Shown here: one piece after another, positions 23,322 through 34,653 of the stretch
Layout of the letters: each line of letters begins with the position of its first letter
Numbering within the stretch: position 1 is the first letter of the stretch
NCBI RefSeq assembly: GCF_933775445.1
Contig: NC_065878.1
Coordinates: 23,820,395 to 23,884,394, forward strand
From: Argentina anserina
Taxonomy: Eukaryota > Streptophyta > Magnoliopsida > Rosales > Rosaceae
DNA length: 64,000 nucleotides
Reading direction: 5' to 3'
Made by a program: the position numbers and the translations under genes
The notes under the pieces: generated by a model
What the model was told of the DNA's origin: nothing
Database searches by the model: none
Seen by the model: only the letters and a program-made list of their open reading frames with translations

Positions 23322-26300
23322 CTTGGATTATTCTTCTTCTTCTTTCACCTCAGAACTCAACCACCTTCCCACTTATATAGACAAAAACTATTACAACCCG
23401 CCCACAATAATATTAAAAACGCCAAAGGTACCAATACAATTGCAGCATTGCTTTCAAAAACCAAAAGCCATAAACAATGGGCTGTACTAACTGATGAGGA
23501 TGGCCCTTGAATGCAACAGAAAGTTAAACGGAAACTGAATACGATTATGAATTTCTGATTCTGATTTTGATGTGAAGGGAAATGAGAAACGAGAACAAAG
23601 AATAAGAGATAAAACTAACGGAATTACGAAGAAGAAGAAGAGACGAGAGCACCACCACCACCACCTTGTTCAACTTGTCCTTCTTGTTGTTGTTGTTGTT
23701 GTTTTGAGATTATGAAAGGCCAACCATTTACGTTGTCTTAATCAAAACTCGCCAGTTGTTGATGTGGTACTTGCACCGATGCACGCGAATATAACTATAA
23801 AATTTTACGTGCACCGGTTTCTGGCTATGAATAGGAATAAGGATTTTGGTAATTGGCAAATTGGGAAAACCCATCATGCGCGCATTATTATCGTCATTCA
23901 TTTTGATTATTTGACTGTCTTTTGACTATAAATTTTAGTATTTTTCCTTCTATGTTTGTACTCAACACGGTTTTTAACTTTCTATACATAGTAATAGATC
24001 AACTTCATATATAAACATACCATATAAAGATATAACGTAACAAAGTTTCCAAACATGGTGAAATGAATGACATTATTGGTTATCTAACAAAGTTACTAGA
24101 CTGATCACTGGTTTGTATTAGATATTATGAAGATTTTATTTCTTCTTATATATTTAGCTTTATATATGTGTCAATTTTATAGGTATAAATGTATACTCAT
24201 TGTCATTATTAAAAGGAAAAGATGAGGTCGTGGACCAAGAGGAATATTTGTATTCCAAATGGTTTATACAAGTGATGGTGTAAATTATAGAGTATAAAGT
24301 AGCTATTAGCAGTTCAGGACTGTTCAGCACATTGACAATCACGGGACGCATAGAATATGATCCTTCAATTACTATTTGCCGAAAGTTTGATGAAAAGGCT
24401 CAAGTTCTTAACATCTTTGTCGGATGATGATGATTGAGAATTTGGAATAGATATGAGAAATTACCTTGATTTTCTGGTCTTGGAAGCTCTAGCCTCTCGC
24501 TTCCAATTTCATCTTTCAATGATAAATAACTACGGAATCATTTGAAAAGGTTTTGATTTATGATATCTCCTTGCTGTGATCTTATCGGTCTCGGTCACTT
24601 CTGTACCATTTTATTCTTCTGATTTTCTCCATTATTTTTATTTTTAGAGTAGGCTAGTTTCCTAAGTTCTTAAGCGTCGGTCTCGAACGTTTGATACTGC
24701 CATCGGCAATTGATTAGGGACCATTGATTAATGAAAATAAAGAATTTGCATGTCTTTGCAATATAATCCACGAATCATATAGAGCATAATGTTAACATTT
24801 TGCCACATTTCTTTTTGTAGTGTATTCATGTGGCTTATTATTCATTTCTGATCTTCTTTTCCTTCTCTTTTGTTGTTAGGAGATGATTCCACTTATGAAA
24901 CAAAATCGTTTTGTCTTTTCATTGCTATTTCGTTCTTTTATTTTTGAACGATCACATTATTGATAGCCGACATGGTAATAGATGACAATTGCCAAATACA
25001 ATTCTCTATTTTTTTCGGCCCTCAAGGTGGCGGGACTCGACTCGTCCCTCAAAGGAAAGCCTAAGATTTGTTGTTGTTAAACGTCAATGATTGAATCTAA
25101 ACAGGAGACATAGCTACGTCAGTGATGGAGACCTTTTTACATGTTTGTTGATTGATTCAGAACAATGTTAAGATCTAATTTCTACAATTCACGACCAATG
25201 AAGCTTGTTTGAAATTTGAATATGTAACTAAGTTGACTGACCTCCGAAGAAAGACTTATCATTTTAAACTAGATACTTTGAGATAAAGAAGCGCTCAAAA
25301 TCTTTCATGATCAAGTATTTCAACCCATAATTAAACGGGAACTTATTTAGAACATCGATGCATACTTGTATTAACTTAAATTAGCGATTAGATTTGTATA
25401 CATTTTTATTATTAAAAAATAAATATTATTATATATCATTGGTTGAGATTTTATAATAAATATGTTCACTTACTCTTTGGCTGTTGTTAAATTATCCACA
25501 GAAGCAGCTAGCAGGCTTTAATAATGGCATAATGTCATGGCTCTTCTAGAAAGGCGGCACAGATCAATAATTAAGTTCTACAACTATTTATGTGGATAAT
25601 GGATAATTAAGTCAATCTAATTTCAATCTTGCATATGCCATGGTATCCATACTGTTGATTACTTCTTATAGAAGATAAGCAGATCAGTCAGTTAACCCTA
25701 GTTTCATCTAATGAAATTACCAGATGAATAATAGCTAGCTAGCAAGTTGGTCATGATGTCACGTATAGTCCATCTCTATAGAATATATTTAAAGGGAGGA
25801 TTGCAATATACAATATGTTAGTGGGTGTCCAACATACCAACAGACCAACAGACCTTCCTGCTGATCCATCTATGTCTCCTCATCTCTGGGTCCTCCCAAA
25901 ATTTTGAAATGAGATTTAATTTGGCAAAGTTGGCCCTTTAATTTATCATGCATGTTATTTCTGGGAATTTTTAATCACATATTATTATCCATGGATGCGG
26001 AATTACTGGGGGCCGGGGTAACTTCTACGTACCTCTGTTGTTACTGGCACATTGACAGTGAAATTAAAGATTCAAGACAAATAGCTCTCTATGAATTCAT
26101 ATGTGACTTGATCATTAATTTAGGCTCCTTAATTTTAAAAGCTCTCACATGCATTTCATTTGCACCCGCCTGTATTCACAAGAAGCATGCTAGATTGCAT
26201 TCATGTCCTACAGTGGCTTTTCATATATAAAGTTCCATCTGCTAGCTGCAGAAGAATACGACATAGTTAATCTATTAATCAATCGGTCCACCTCCATATT

Positions 26301-26327
26301 CTTGTCTAGCATTGTTTTCCAGGAGCC
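23322..26327. other. Intergenic region, about 3 kb
   Basis: Promoter of the EEP/EF-hand gene, with a TATA-like TATATAA (minus) at 23373-23379 and a (TTG)n run near 23685-23703. The remaining 2.5 kb is AT-rich and I see no gene, RNA or clear transposon in it. Confidence 0.5.
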
Positions 26328-26642
26328 ATGGACATCACTGAGGAACATAATGGGAGGAGAAAGAAGAAACAGATCGCGCATAGGCGGAGCGAAAGATTTA
26401 GCCTTTCGGCCAAGTTGCCTGATGATGTTCATGGTGTTTTTGCAGGTAGTATGTGTTTGGTGAAGCACACAACAGACCCACTTTCTGATATGAAAGAGTC
26501 AATACTGGAAATGCTTCAATATTCTCAAGGGGTTTGTGATTGGAATGATGTTGAGGAGTTAATTTACTGTTACATTGCTCTTAACCCTTCAGAGGTCCAT
26601 GAAATTGTTAGACAGGCTTTTCTCAGTTTATGTTCTATTTAA
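26328..26642 (+). CDS. OVATE family protein, short
   Basis: A single open frame of 104 residues. The C-terminal half (about residues 44-104) is an OVATE domain (DUF623): KHTTDPLSDMKESILEM, then DWNDVEELIYCYIALNPSEVHEIVRQAFLSL. OVATE family proteins are plant transcriptional repressors that bind TALE homeodomain partners and influence organ shape and secondary walls. The N-terminal 40 residues are basic (RRKKKQIAHRR), consistent with a nuclear location. At 104 residues it is shorter than most family members (usually over 150), and an acceptor-like TTTTCCAG sits 5 bases before the ATG, so an upstream exon is possible. A decayed partial copy lies just downstream. Confidence 0.8.
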   Translation: MDITEEHNGRRKKKQIAHRRSERFSLSAKLPDDVHGVFAGSMCLVKHTTDPLSDMKESILEMLQYSQGVCDWNDVEELIYCYIALNPSEVHEIVRQAFLSLCSI

Positions 26643-26721
26643 ATCATCTGTCATTGTGGCCATATATAATTTTCATCAAGTTCCTTCATGAATAAATGAA
26701 ATTTTCTTTTGCATACAAAGT

Positions 26722-26908
26722 AGGGAAAATTCTAGTATGCAATGTTGCATACTATGCAGACTGTTTTGTGTGGATGTGTAAAAAAATATCAATAAAAGAA
26801 TTGACCACAAAATGTCATGAGAACCACAAAATTTTAAAATTTTAGATTTAAATGGTGATAATTATGTGGTGCATGGTATGCAACGCTGTACTATAGACAA
26901 ATCCTCCT
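26722..26908. mobile_element. Small MITE-like inverted-repeat element
   Basis: About 187 bases. The left end contains TAGTATGCAATGTTGCATAC and the right end, on the minus strand, contains TAGTACAGCGTTGCATACCA, giving an imperfect inverted repeat of roughly 35 bases. No coding content. A target duplication was not clear. Confidence 0.55.
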
Positions 26909-27019
26909 TTTTTGATGTACGTATACATATAACATGTGCTGCCAAATTGCCCATCGACTAACACAAACGCCGATAGCAAGATCCGGGCATTTTGTCACCG
27001 CCGATTGAGGAATATTATA

Positions 27020-27048
27020 TTACACGACCCAGTACTTGTTGATATGTC

Positions 27049-27079
<31 letters not shown>

Positions 27080-27195
27080 TCAATACTGGAGTCTGGAGAT
27101 AGATGCTTCAATGTTCTCAAGGGGTATGTGTTACATTGCTTAAAATGTCTCTGTAATTTCTGTCATTATCTTAATGAAAAAATTACATCAAGAAA
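27020..27195 (+). pseudogene. Decayed partial copy of the OVATE gene
   Basis: Several blocks match the intact OVATE gene about 550 bases upstream in the same order: ACACGACCCAGT...GATATG, GAGTCAATACTGGA, ATGCTTCAATGTTCTCAAGG, TGTTACATTGCT, and a 3'-flank block ending in CATCAAG. Segments between the blocks are missing, including most of the DWNDVEEL region. A GA microsatellite has grown exactly where the intact gene reads ATGAAAGAGTC. The copy cannot encode a domain. Confidence 0.7.
27053..27079. repeat. (GA)n microsatellite inside OVATE relic
   Basis: About 13 GA units, placed at the position of GAAAGAG in the intact OVATE copy, suggesting expansion after pseudogenisation. Confidence 0.85.
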
Positions 27196-27273
27196 TTAAG
27201 CTATAGAAAGTGACCTTTGCCTTTGTTAAAAATCAAAGCATAGTTCTTTGCTTAGCCTCAAGCCCTCTAGAAT

Positions 27274-29446
27274 TTACTGTGGCACTTTTTGTTTCGACTC
27301 ATCTTCATGATCAACATGAACAGAAATGCTATCATTGCAGAGGAGACAGTTATCCGGTGACGTAGTTGGCATAACTGCAGCTTTCAACTGACCCCCGGCG
27401 AGCTCTGCATTTGTTTTTGCTTGCTCGGGCAAAGACATGTTTTTCGTCTCCTTCTGTTTACCCAATAAAAACGAATACAACCCAACTATGATCATAACCA
27501 TGCCCAGCAAGCTGTGAGACATTTTAGTAGTTCAAGTCAAGCTCAATTAATATGCAACATGATATGTAGAATGTGGATATAAACAAATCGTTTGCATACA
27601 TACGTTCCCATTCTAATATCTTCTCCGAGTATGAGAGCTCCTGATATCGCCACAAAAATGAGAGACAATGGATTAAACATAGGAGGATAGAGAGGTCCTT
27701 GGACTGAGATTGCCCATGAAAGCAAGCAGAATGTTGCAGCGGTTGCCAGTGCTCCCTTCATACACATTATACGGCAATTAGTTCATTTCATTTAGTCAGC
27801 TTTGCATAGAAAACATTTAGTTCCCATGATTCTGTGTTCGACGTCGATGATGGGTGACTTACCGAATAAAGTATAGTGACTAGTTGCAGATTCCACCCTA
27901 TTCTCCATGAAGTTGTACTTGTGTCTAAACATAAGCCTACGATCGTTGATTGCAGGGTTGCCATGATGCAGATTAACATTGTTGACCAATATTTCAGTGG
28001 AAATATTTTGAGCAATTTAACCTGTTGGCATATAATTAAGAAAACCTCACGAGATGCTTAAATCTCCATGGCGAAAATGAATTTAGGATACGGAATGCAT
28101 ACATACTTGTGCAATGAACCACGTAGAATAGGAGAGGCAGCTAAGAACTAGCATGATAGTGCCGCGAGTCCAATGAGCGTAAGATGTATCAAAAGTGATG
28201 TGATGGTGATTATTTCTGTGATGAACCATATAAAATGCTTTTCCCTTGTAAATACTAGTAGTTATGGCTCCCCCAACGCATACTATCACCCCCAGACTCT
28301 TAATCTTCCCTGCTCTTGTTTTCAGATTCAGTTTCGCCGTTCTACAGTTGTTCAAAATATGCAAAAAAAAAAGATCATTTATATGAACTTTGCTTTATGA
28401 TGCAAGAACAAGGAGACAGTTATAAAGTTTCAGGAACACATGTACCCTGTGATGGTGGAGAGGACAAAGGTGGCTATGGGAATTAAGTTGAGGAAGTTGA
28501 CAGCATATGTAGCTGTGGTGTCTCGGAGGCCATAGTAAAACAACGCCATTGCTGCTGTTATCCTGCATTCATTTCATACAACATTGGAGACCTCGAATAA
28601 TTGTGCCAAATCCAATGGGAAGCTATGCAAGAAGCCAAGAAGGATGAAATTTCCTTTTGTAAACATAGTCGTAGCTAATCAAATCATAGATTTGTCTACA
28701 ACCATAAATGACATTATTCTCTAAACCTCCCAACCCAACACAGTGTCACATTGTAGGATACATAAGAAAATCCAAGACTTCTATAAAAATGATAAGAACA
28801 GAAGTAGCTATATATGATCGATATCTGCATATCATAATTGCTTTTCTGTGGCCATTAGCAGCCTTCCACACTAGACCATATGATTGAATCAAGTTTAGTT
28901 TCTAGTCATTATAGTATATAGCAACAAATGAAATGAATGGCATAGAATCAATAATTTTCTTTCCATGCTTGTGATTGAATGATATGCAATATGAATTGCC
29001 ATTTTCAAGTGGCATAAATTAACACATAACAAACTTGATGTGAAACCAAACAAACCATACCAAACACGGCTTACCCAGTTAAGGCATTGACAAATAGCCA
29101 GAACCAAACACGCCAGCCTAACTTCTGTTCCTTAATTCTGCAACAATGGCAATGCCGAAAAAACCGTTGGAAGAAGAACAGCAAGAGAAAATCATAGCAA
29201 GGAAATATACATCATTACATCAAAGGAATTGAACCTTTCAAAACACAAGGCAAACGGAGCAACACAAACAGCCGCAACCACATGCCGGTATGCCATGAGT
29301 GCAAAAATGAAGCTTCCCTCACTCAGAATCACTTTGGAAAGCAAGTTCATCCCCGCTACAAACATCTGCACCATCACCATAGCTAAAACCAGCTGCGACC
29401 ATTTGAACCAATTCCTCACAAACCCCATCTCCATATATATCTCCAA
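27274..29446 (-). CDS. WAT1-related (nodulin MtN21/EamA-like) transporter
   Basis: Seven exons on the minus strand (29235-29446, 29075-29137, 28446-28562, 28107-28341, 27863-28021, 27604-27755, 27274-27511), all GT-AG, give 391 residues. The protein has two EamA-type repeats with about ten membrane segments: the first repeat runs through LVLAMVMVQMFVAGMNLLSK and LNLIPIATFVLSTI, and the second ends with GPLYPPMFNPL and GEDIRMGTLLGMVMIIVGLY, both family signatures. The seven-exon structure is also typical. WAT1 itself is a tonoplast auxin exporter; other members move amino acids, so the substrate here is not known. The hydrophilic tail (about 350-391) is cytosolic in the family. Other in-frame ATGs follow at 29434 and 29428. 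A TATA run lies about 80 bases upstream. Confidence 0.94.
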
Positions 29447-31013
29447 ATCTATGTACGACAGCTTTTAGATATGCCTATGCAAACCAAAGCTAAAACTCTC
29501 TGTCTTCTGTGACTCTGAGAGGTTATATATATACGTGCACACAGAACTACCAGTTAATGAACAAGCAATTGAGAGTGAGATATTATCTGAGCCATCTATA
29601 TCTGATATGATTCCTGCTTTCCAACAGAAAGAGGCTAGGTCAAAGACAGAAATTAAGACCGAGAGACAGAAATGCATTGGAAAAATCCAAAACGAAACAG
29701 ATGAGTGACGTGGTTAGGAAGCTGCATCTCTCTTTGTCTGTGCCACGGTAGTCCTCCATTTCTTCTATCGGAAATAGTATTACTTGTACTACTAGTAGTA
29801 GCTACTAGTAGTAATCTGTGCACTTATACATGAATCAAACTCTTGCATTTCGTCAATCTTTGTTAATGACTCATTAGGAATCTATCTAATCAATCTATCT
29901 AATCAATATCTTTGACCTGGCCCAGAAAAAGAGCAAACCACCAGCTTTGTTCCAGCTTTGTTAATTGGATTTAACAACGGAGCATATAATTCAGTGGAGG
30001 AAAGCTAATGCCGGTGAGCTAATATGAGTGAAAAAGGTTCGGGAAATCAGAAGAAAGAAAGCAAAAGGTTCCAAGAAATGGAGGGCATTATTGTGCCAGG
30101 ATGCCAGGATGGTAAGCATATATCTATAACAAGAAAACAGACTCGTGCCTCATATCAAATGAGTGAAATATCAAATATATACTTCTTTCTGCATTAGGAG
30201 GATGTTGATGCATGCGCGACTGATTCCTTAAAGGCCTCACTGTTTTTGGGGTCGTTTTGTTCAGACCGATCTTCATTTTCTTCATTTCTTGGTGTTGTGT
30301 TGCAGAAAGAAGCAAACAAAATTCCATCACCGGCATTGCATGATATGTTGATATTAAGTGTAACTAAATTGCCGGAAGGATTTTATTGAAAGGCATTTCT
30401 CTTTTATGACACATGTATGGATGAAGGATAATTTTGCAACATGCATGAATTACATGATTTGAAATTTCGCTAAAAGCTTCATCGTGTTACTTGAATACTT
30501 TCCCAGACATGTTAGCACAGTGTGTTGCGTTTGTGTTATATATTCCAAATTCACTGCATCCATCCATTGGGGGATAGAGATTCATTTAAACAGGTACGTA
30601 TCAAATCTAACATTTAACACACCCTTGTAAGAATTAAAGTGGCTACCTAATTTTGAGAAAGGAAAAAACCTAGAAAGAATCAAACTCCAATCACTTGACA
30701 TGTTATACTCAACGCAAATTTCTTCTACACATCCACAATATAGTCCAAGTTCATTTGTATCTATTCGTTGCAAATTATATAGAGATTTAGTACTTATCCA
30801 AACCCAACGCTTACATAACTTCAAAACTAAAAGAGCAAACCAAGAAGATGATCCACCTACAATAACTTCACACATTTATCTCGTAGGTCTTTGATACGAC
30901 AATGATATGCCATATCTTTCAATTTTGTGACAACTTTGAATGGTTCAGAGGTCAGGCGACAATAACTGATATGACGTGTGGTTATAGCTATGTAACGAAA
31001 ACTTGTTGTCTAA
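29447..31013. other. Intergenic region upstream of WAT1 gene
   Basis: Contains the WAT1 promoter with a TATA run at 29523-29534 (minus strand). The remainder is AT-rich with no recognisable gene. Confidence 0.5.
29523..29534 (-). promoter_or_regulatory. TATA element of the WAT1 gene
   Basis: TATATATATA run about 80 bases upstream of the start codon. Confidence 0.45.
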
Positions 31014-31763
31014 GACCAGTTTGTGACAGATTTTAAGAATGTTTTTGATGCTACTTTAGTTTTTGAGAAAAATAAATGGTGTTTGGTAAAGTTTTTAAAA
31101 GCTTCTTTTGGCCAGAATAGATTATCACAACAGCTGAAAATTCAAAAGTTAGGTTTATGGTGCTTTTGACAAAAAACACTGAGCTTTTGGAAAACACGGG
31201 AGAAAATAAAGAAGAGAGTGTTTAATACATAGATAATAATTCTTTAACTTTAAGGTAAATAATAATGATTATATATTATATTAGATTTAAGGTAGATTTA
31301 AATGTTAAAAATATTTCCTTCAAAAAATGTTAAACATAAATTTAGATCTATATATATATATATATATATATCAATCTTCTCAACATAGTTAATTGAAATC
31401 ACAACATCCATTTGTAGTTGTTGTAACATTTTTAGATAGCTTTTTGTATTTAGTATAATTACAAAATATTTTACCAAAATAATGAAAAACCCATAGTCTA
31501 TATGATTTAGTTAATTAATATTCATTATAATTATGGTAATAATCTTAAGATTTTTTTATTAGATGTGTAATTTATCAACTCAAGAGCACTGTTTACTTAC
31601 AATTTACCAAACACCAAAAATAACTTTTTATTCTCACAGCATTTTTGAAAATATTTTACCAAATATCTTAACTGTTTTCTCTCACAGCAAATCTAAAAGC
31701 CATTTTACTCACACCATACTCAAAAACCATTTTACTCACAACACAACTATCCCAAACTGAACC
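31014..31763. mobile_element. Harbinger-like MITE, about 750 bp
   Basis: Left end GACCAGTTTGTGACAG; right end on the minus strand GTTCAGTTTGGGATAG, similar in 12 of 16 positions. The word GGTGTTTGGTAAA occurs in both arms in inverted orientation. The flanks share CTAA/TAA, compatible with the 3-bp TAA target duplication of PIF/Harbinger elements. There is no transposase coding. A (TA)n run lies at about 31352-31371 in the middle. Confidence 0.65.
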
Positions 31764-32157
31764 TAAAAAGTCTTCACGTATATGCTTCAAAGACGAGAGA
31801 TAATAGAAAAATTAACTACTGCGTAAGGCCTTTGTTGGTAATTTGGCATAGTGCAACTTATAAGGACACGTGTTTATCCTAACAAAACTCATATCAAACC
31901 CTAATCAAGGTGATTTCCCAATGACGAGTCTTTTTTCCAAACTAAAAAAAATAAAATTGGGTCCTTTAAAAAAAACTATTGGGCTGGTTCGTATAAAAAC
32001 TTTTCCGACCCCAGCCCAAGGTGACTAAGCGCCCTTAGGGTTTAACATCTTTATATAACTATAAAAACTCGCATAGGTTTCCTGCCTCCTCCCAAATCTC
32101 CCCACACTTCCGCCGCAGAGAGTGAGAGAGAGAGAGACTCCTCCGCAGCCGCCAGAG
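31764..32157. promoter_or_regulatory. RPL9 promoter with telo-boxes and site II motifs
   Basis: Carries the set of motifs typical for plant ribosomal protein genes: AAACCCTAA near 31897, TTGGGCT at 31979-31985, AGCCCA at 32013-32018, and TTAGGGTTT at 32035-32043. A TTATATAA box lies at 32051-32058 and a CT/GA-rich leader precedes the ATG. Telo-box plus site II pairing is known to drive expression in dividing cells; its role here is inferred from the motifs. Confidence 0.7.
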
Positions 32158-33708
32158 ATGAAGACCATTCTGTCGTCGGAGACCATGGACATCCCCGACG
32201 GGGTGAAGATCAAGGTCCACGCCAAGATCATCGAGGTCGAAGGCCCGCGTGGCAAGCTCGTCCGCAACTTCAAGCACCTCAACCTCGACTTCCAGCTCAT
32301 CAAGGACGAGGAGACCGGGCAGCGCAAGCTCAAGATCGAGGCCTGGTTCGGTACCCGCAAGACCAGCGCCGCCATCAGGACTGCTCTCTCGCACGTCGAG
32401 AATCTCATCACCGGAGTCACCAAGGGGTACAGGTACAAGATGAGGTTCGTCTATGCTCATTTTCCGATCAACGCTTCGATCACCAATGAGGCCAAGGGTA
32501 TTGAGATCAGAAACTTTCTCGGTGAGAAGAAGGTATATATCTTCTTAAACCCTAACTCTCTGTTTTGTTGTTGTTATTGGGTTTTTGAAGTTGTTGCCGT
32601 CACTCTTTTCGATTGGGTTTTTAGTTGTTACTTTAGATGTTACTTGGATTTGTGGAATTGGTTGCTGGGTTTGATCTGGGATAATTGCGTTTTTTTTTAA
32701 ACTGTTGTGATGTGTTGAGTGTGCTTGTTGCTCGGTGATAATGGCAATGTTGTAGGTTGTGGATACGATTTTGTTGTTGAGGTTTAGGTAGTCAGTGTTG
32801 GAGTTTTGTTTGTCGATGTGTTTTGGGGTTTAGGTGTGTGGAGTTTGGTTGGCTGAAAAAGTGGAAGACACATAAATGACATTTTTCTATGTGTCAATTT
32901 CAAATTATAGGCTGAAATGTAAGGTTAACACTAAGAAAAAAGTAAAATGTTTGCGCTTTTCAACTTGTGTTGTGGGATGTGGGTTAGTAGGATAGTGGTG
33001 TGCTCTTTGCATTACTAATTGATGGTGCCGCTTTTCAAGTTCAGGAAGGGTGAATTGGCATTCCGCGGCTGTGATTTGTGTGCCTATTTGTTGTAGTGAA
33101 AATTGGATTCTGTGATGGATTTGTATGGAAATGTATAGGGTAGTAGACGCAAGGTGTTGTTTGTGAGTTCCTGAACATAAATTATTTGGTTAAGAGAGTT
33201 GCAATTTTGTGAAAGGGTGCAATTCTGGTTGTTTGACCTTTATGTCACTATGAACTTTCCTTGATACTTCTCTGTTGGTTCTTCAACCTGAATAACATGT
33301 TTACATATTTCTGTTATATGTTAGGTTTTCTAGTATGTGCTGTTCTTGATGAGTTTTGTTGCTCTTTCAGGTGAGAAAGGTGGATATGCTTGATGGTGTT
33401 TCTATCACCAGATCTGAGAAGGTGAAGGATGAGCTAATCTTGGACGGCAATGATATTGAACTTGTTTCTCGGTCATGTGCTCTGATCAACCAGGCATATT
33501 TCTCTCCTTTTGTTCTATCTATCTTTCTGTTTCCTCAACAGGTCCTGTAACATGTCAGTTCCTTTTTATGTGTATATGCGGCTGGCCTTTTCTGAGTGTT
33601 TTCTCATGTTTCTTTTGACAGAAATGCCATGTCAAGAACAAGGATATCAGGAAGTTTCTTGATGGTATCTACGTTAGTGAGAGGGGAACCATCCAAACTG
33701 AGGAATGA
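32158..33708 (+). CDS. RPL9: 60S ribosomal protein L9 (uL6)
   Basis: Three exons (32158-32532, 33371-33493, 33622-33708) give 194 residues, the length of plant RPL9. The protein is part of the large cytosolic ribosomal subunit near the base of the P-stalk. It begins [16 protein letters not shown] and contains the two uL6 repeats, with [12 protein letters not shown] in the first and [16 protein letters not shown] at the end. Exon 2 ends at CAG followed by GCATAT, so intron 2 appears to use a GC donor with a normal AG acceptor; reading on to the next GT donor (33541) would insert 16 residues in the middle of the conserved INQ-KCHVK junction. Exon 1 is clearly richer in G+C than the flanks. The leader contains a GA-rich tract. 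The product is certain; the GC donor follows from protein conservation. Confidence 0.97.
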
Positions 33709-34653
33709 AGGCTGTATTTTTCTTATGTCATTCAGTTGAAGTAGTTTACTTTACTCCTATGGACTTCGGTAGTTTTCCTAATGTTGCAAATGTTATGGAC
33801 AACCACAAAATCTTGTCTTGCCTTGGATCGATTTTGTTGTGCTTTGAAAGTTATATTTTGCTAGATTTTTGGTTATTTTATACCTAATGTTTTGTATGGT
33901 CGTGAATGCCAATTTATCGGGACAACTATTTTCTGCTGTGCTTAATTGTGCCGTCTTATATCTATGATAAGTGTTTAATTTGGTACCGAATCTTTTGATT
34001 CGAATAGAAATGCTTTGCATACCTGTTTCCAAAGAAAGCCAATTGCACTGGACTGTAATGTGAAGCTTGCTGATTCTCCCGATGAATTTTGCTTCTTGCT
34101 TGTTATGTCCAAGCGTTTATGTGATTAACAGTCATCATATCGAATATGTGGTTGTATGTTTATTTTGTTCATGTAGTTACTTGTGTGGGCGGCACATTTT
34201 TAAAGTTGGCATTGCTTGAGCCTGCCTTATTTTTGTGTCATTAAGGTCATTGATTTGTCTTAGTCCCATACTTTGAAATGATTGTAGAAGAGTGATAGTA
34301 ATAGGGGTCAGAATTGACATGTCAAATTCTCTTCCCCTGATAAGAGTGTTATTTGGTAATAAGGTGCCTGGTGCTGGTGGTCTATAACAAAAGGTACAAA
34401 GATCCAAAATGACATTTGTGGTGCCAAATTCCAGGCACGTCACGTGCTCGGACCCATGTCATCATGTATTCATGATCAATCGTAACACGACTATGTCGAT
34501 GATATGCATTTGTGTAGATAAGAAATCATTCCTCTTCATTTCGTAACTTGTTCCAATCAATTTTCTTAACTTATGTGCTTTTGTATTTTGCTTCCTATAA
34601 GAAGAGATAGACGTTCTTATCACTTCTGCAATCAAATCTAAAGTCTTGCCATA
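33709..34653. other. Intergenic region between RPL9 and lectin receptor gene
   Basis: RPL9 3' flank and the promoter of the lectin receptor-like gene. No gene or repeat seen. Confidence 0.5.

Larger units (their letters stand above)
26643..27273. other. Spacer with MITE and OVATE relic
   Basis: Between the OVATE gene and the convergent WAT1 gene. It holds a small inverted-repeat element (26722-26908) and a decayed partial OVATE copy (about 27020-27195), both listed separately. Confidence 0.6.

Noticed and set aside
33494..33540. Extension of RPL9 exon 2 to the GT donor at 33541
   Set aside because: It would insert 16 hydrophobic residues into a conserved junction and give a length unlike plant RPL9.
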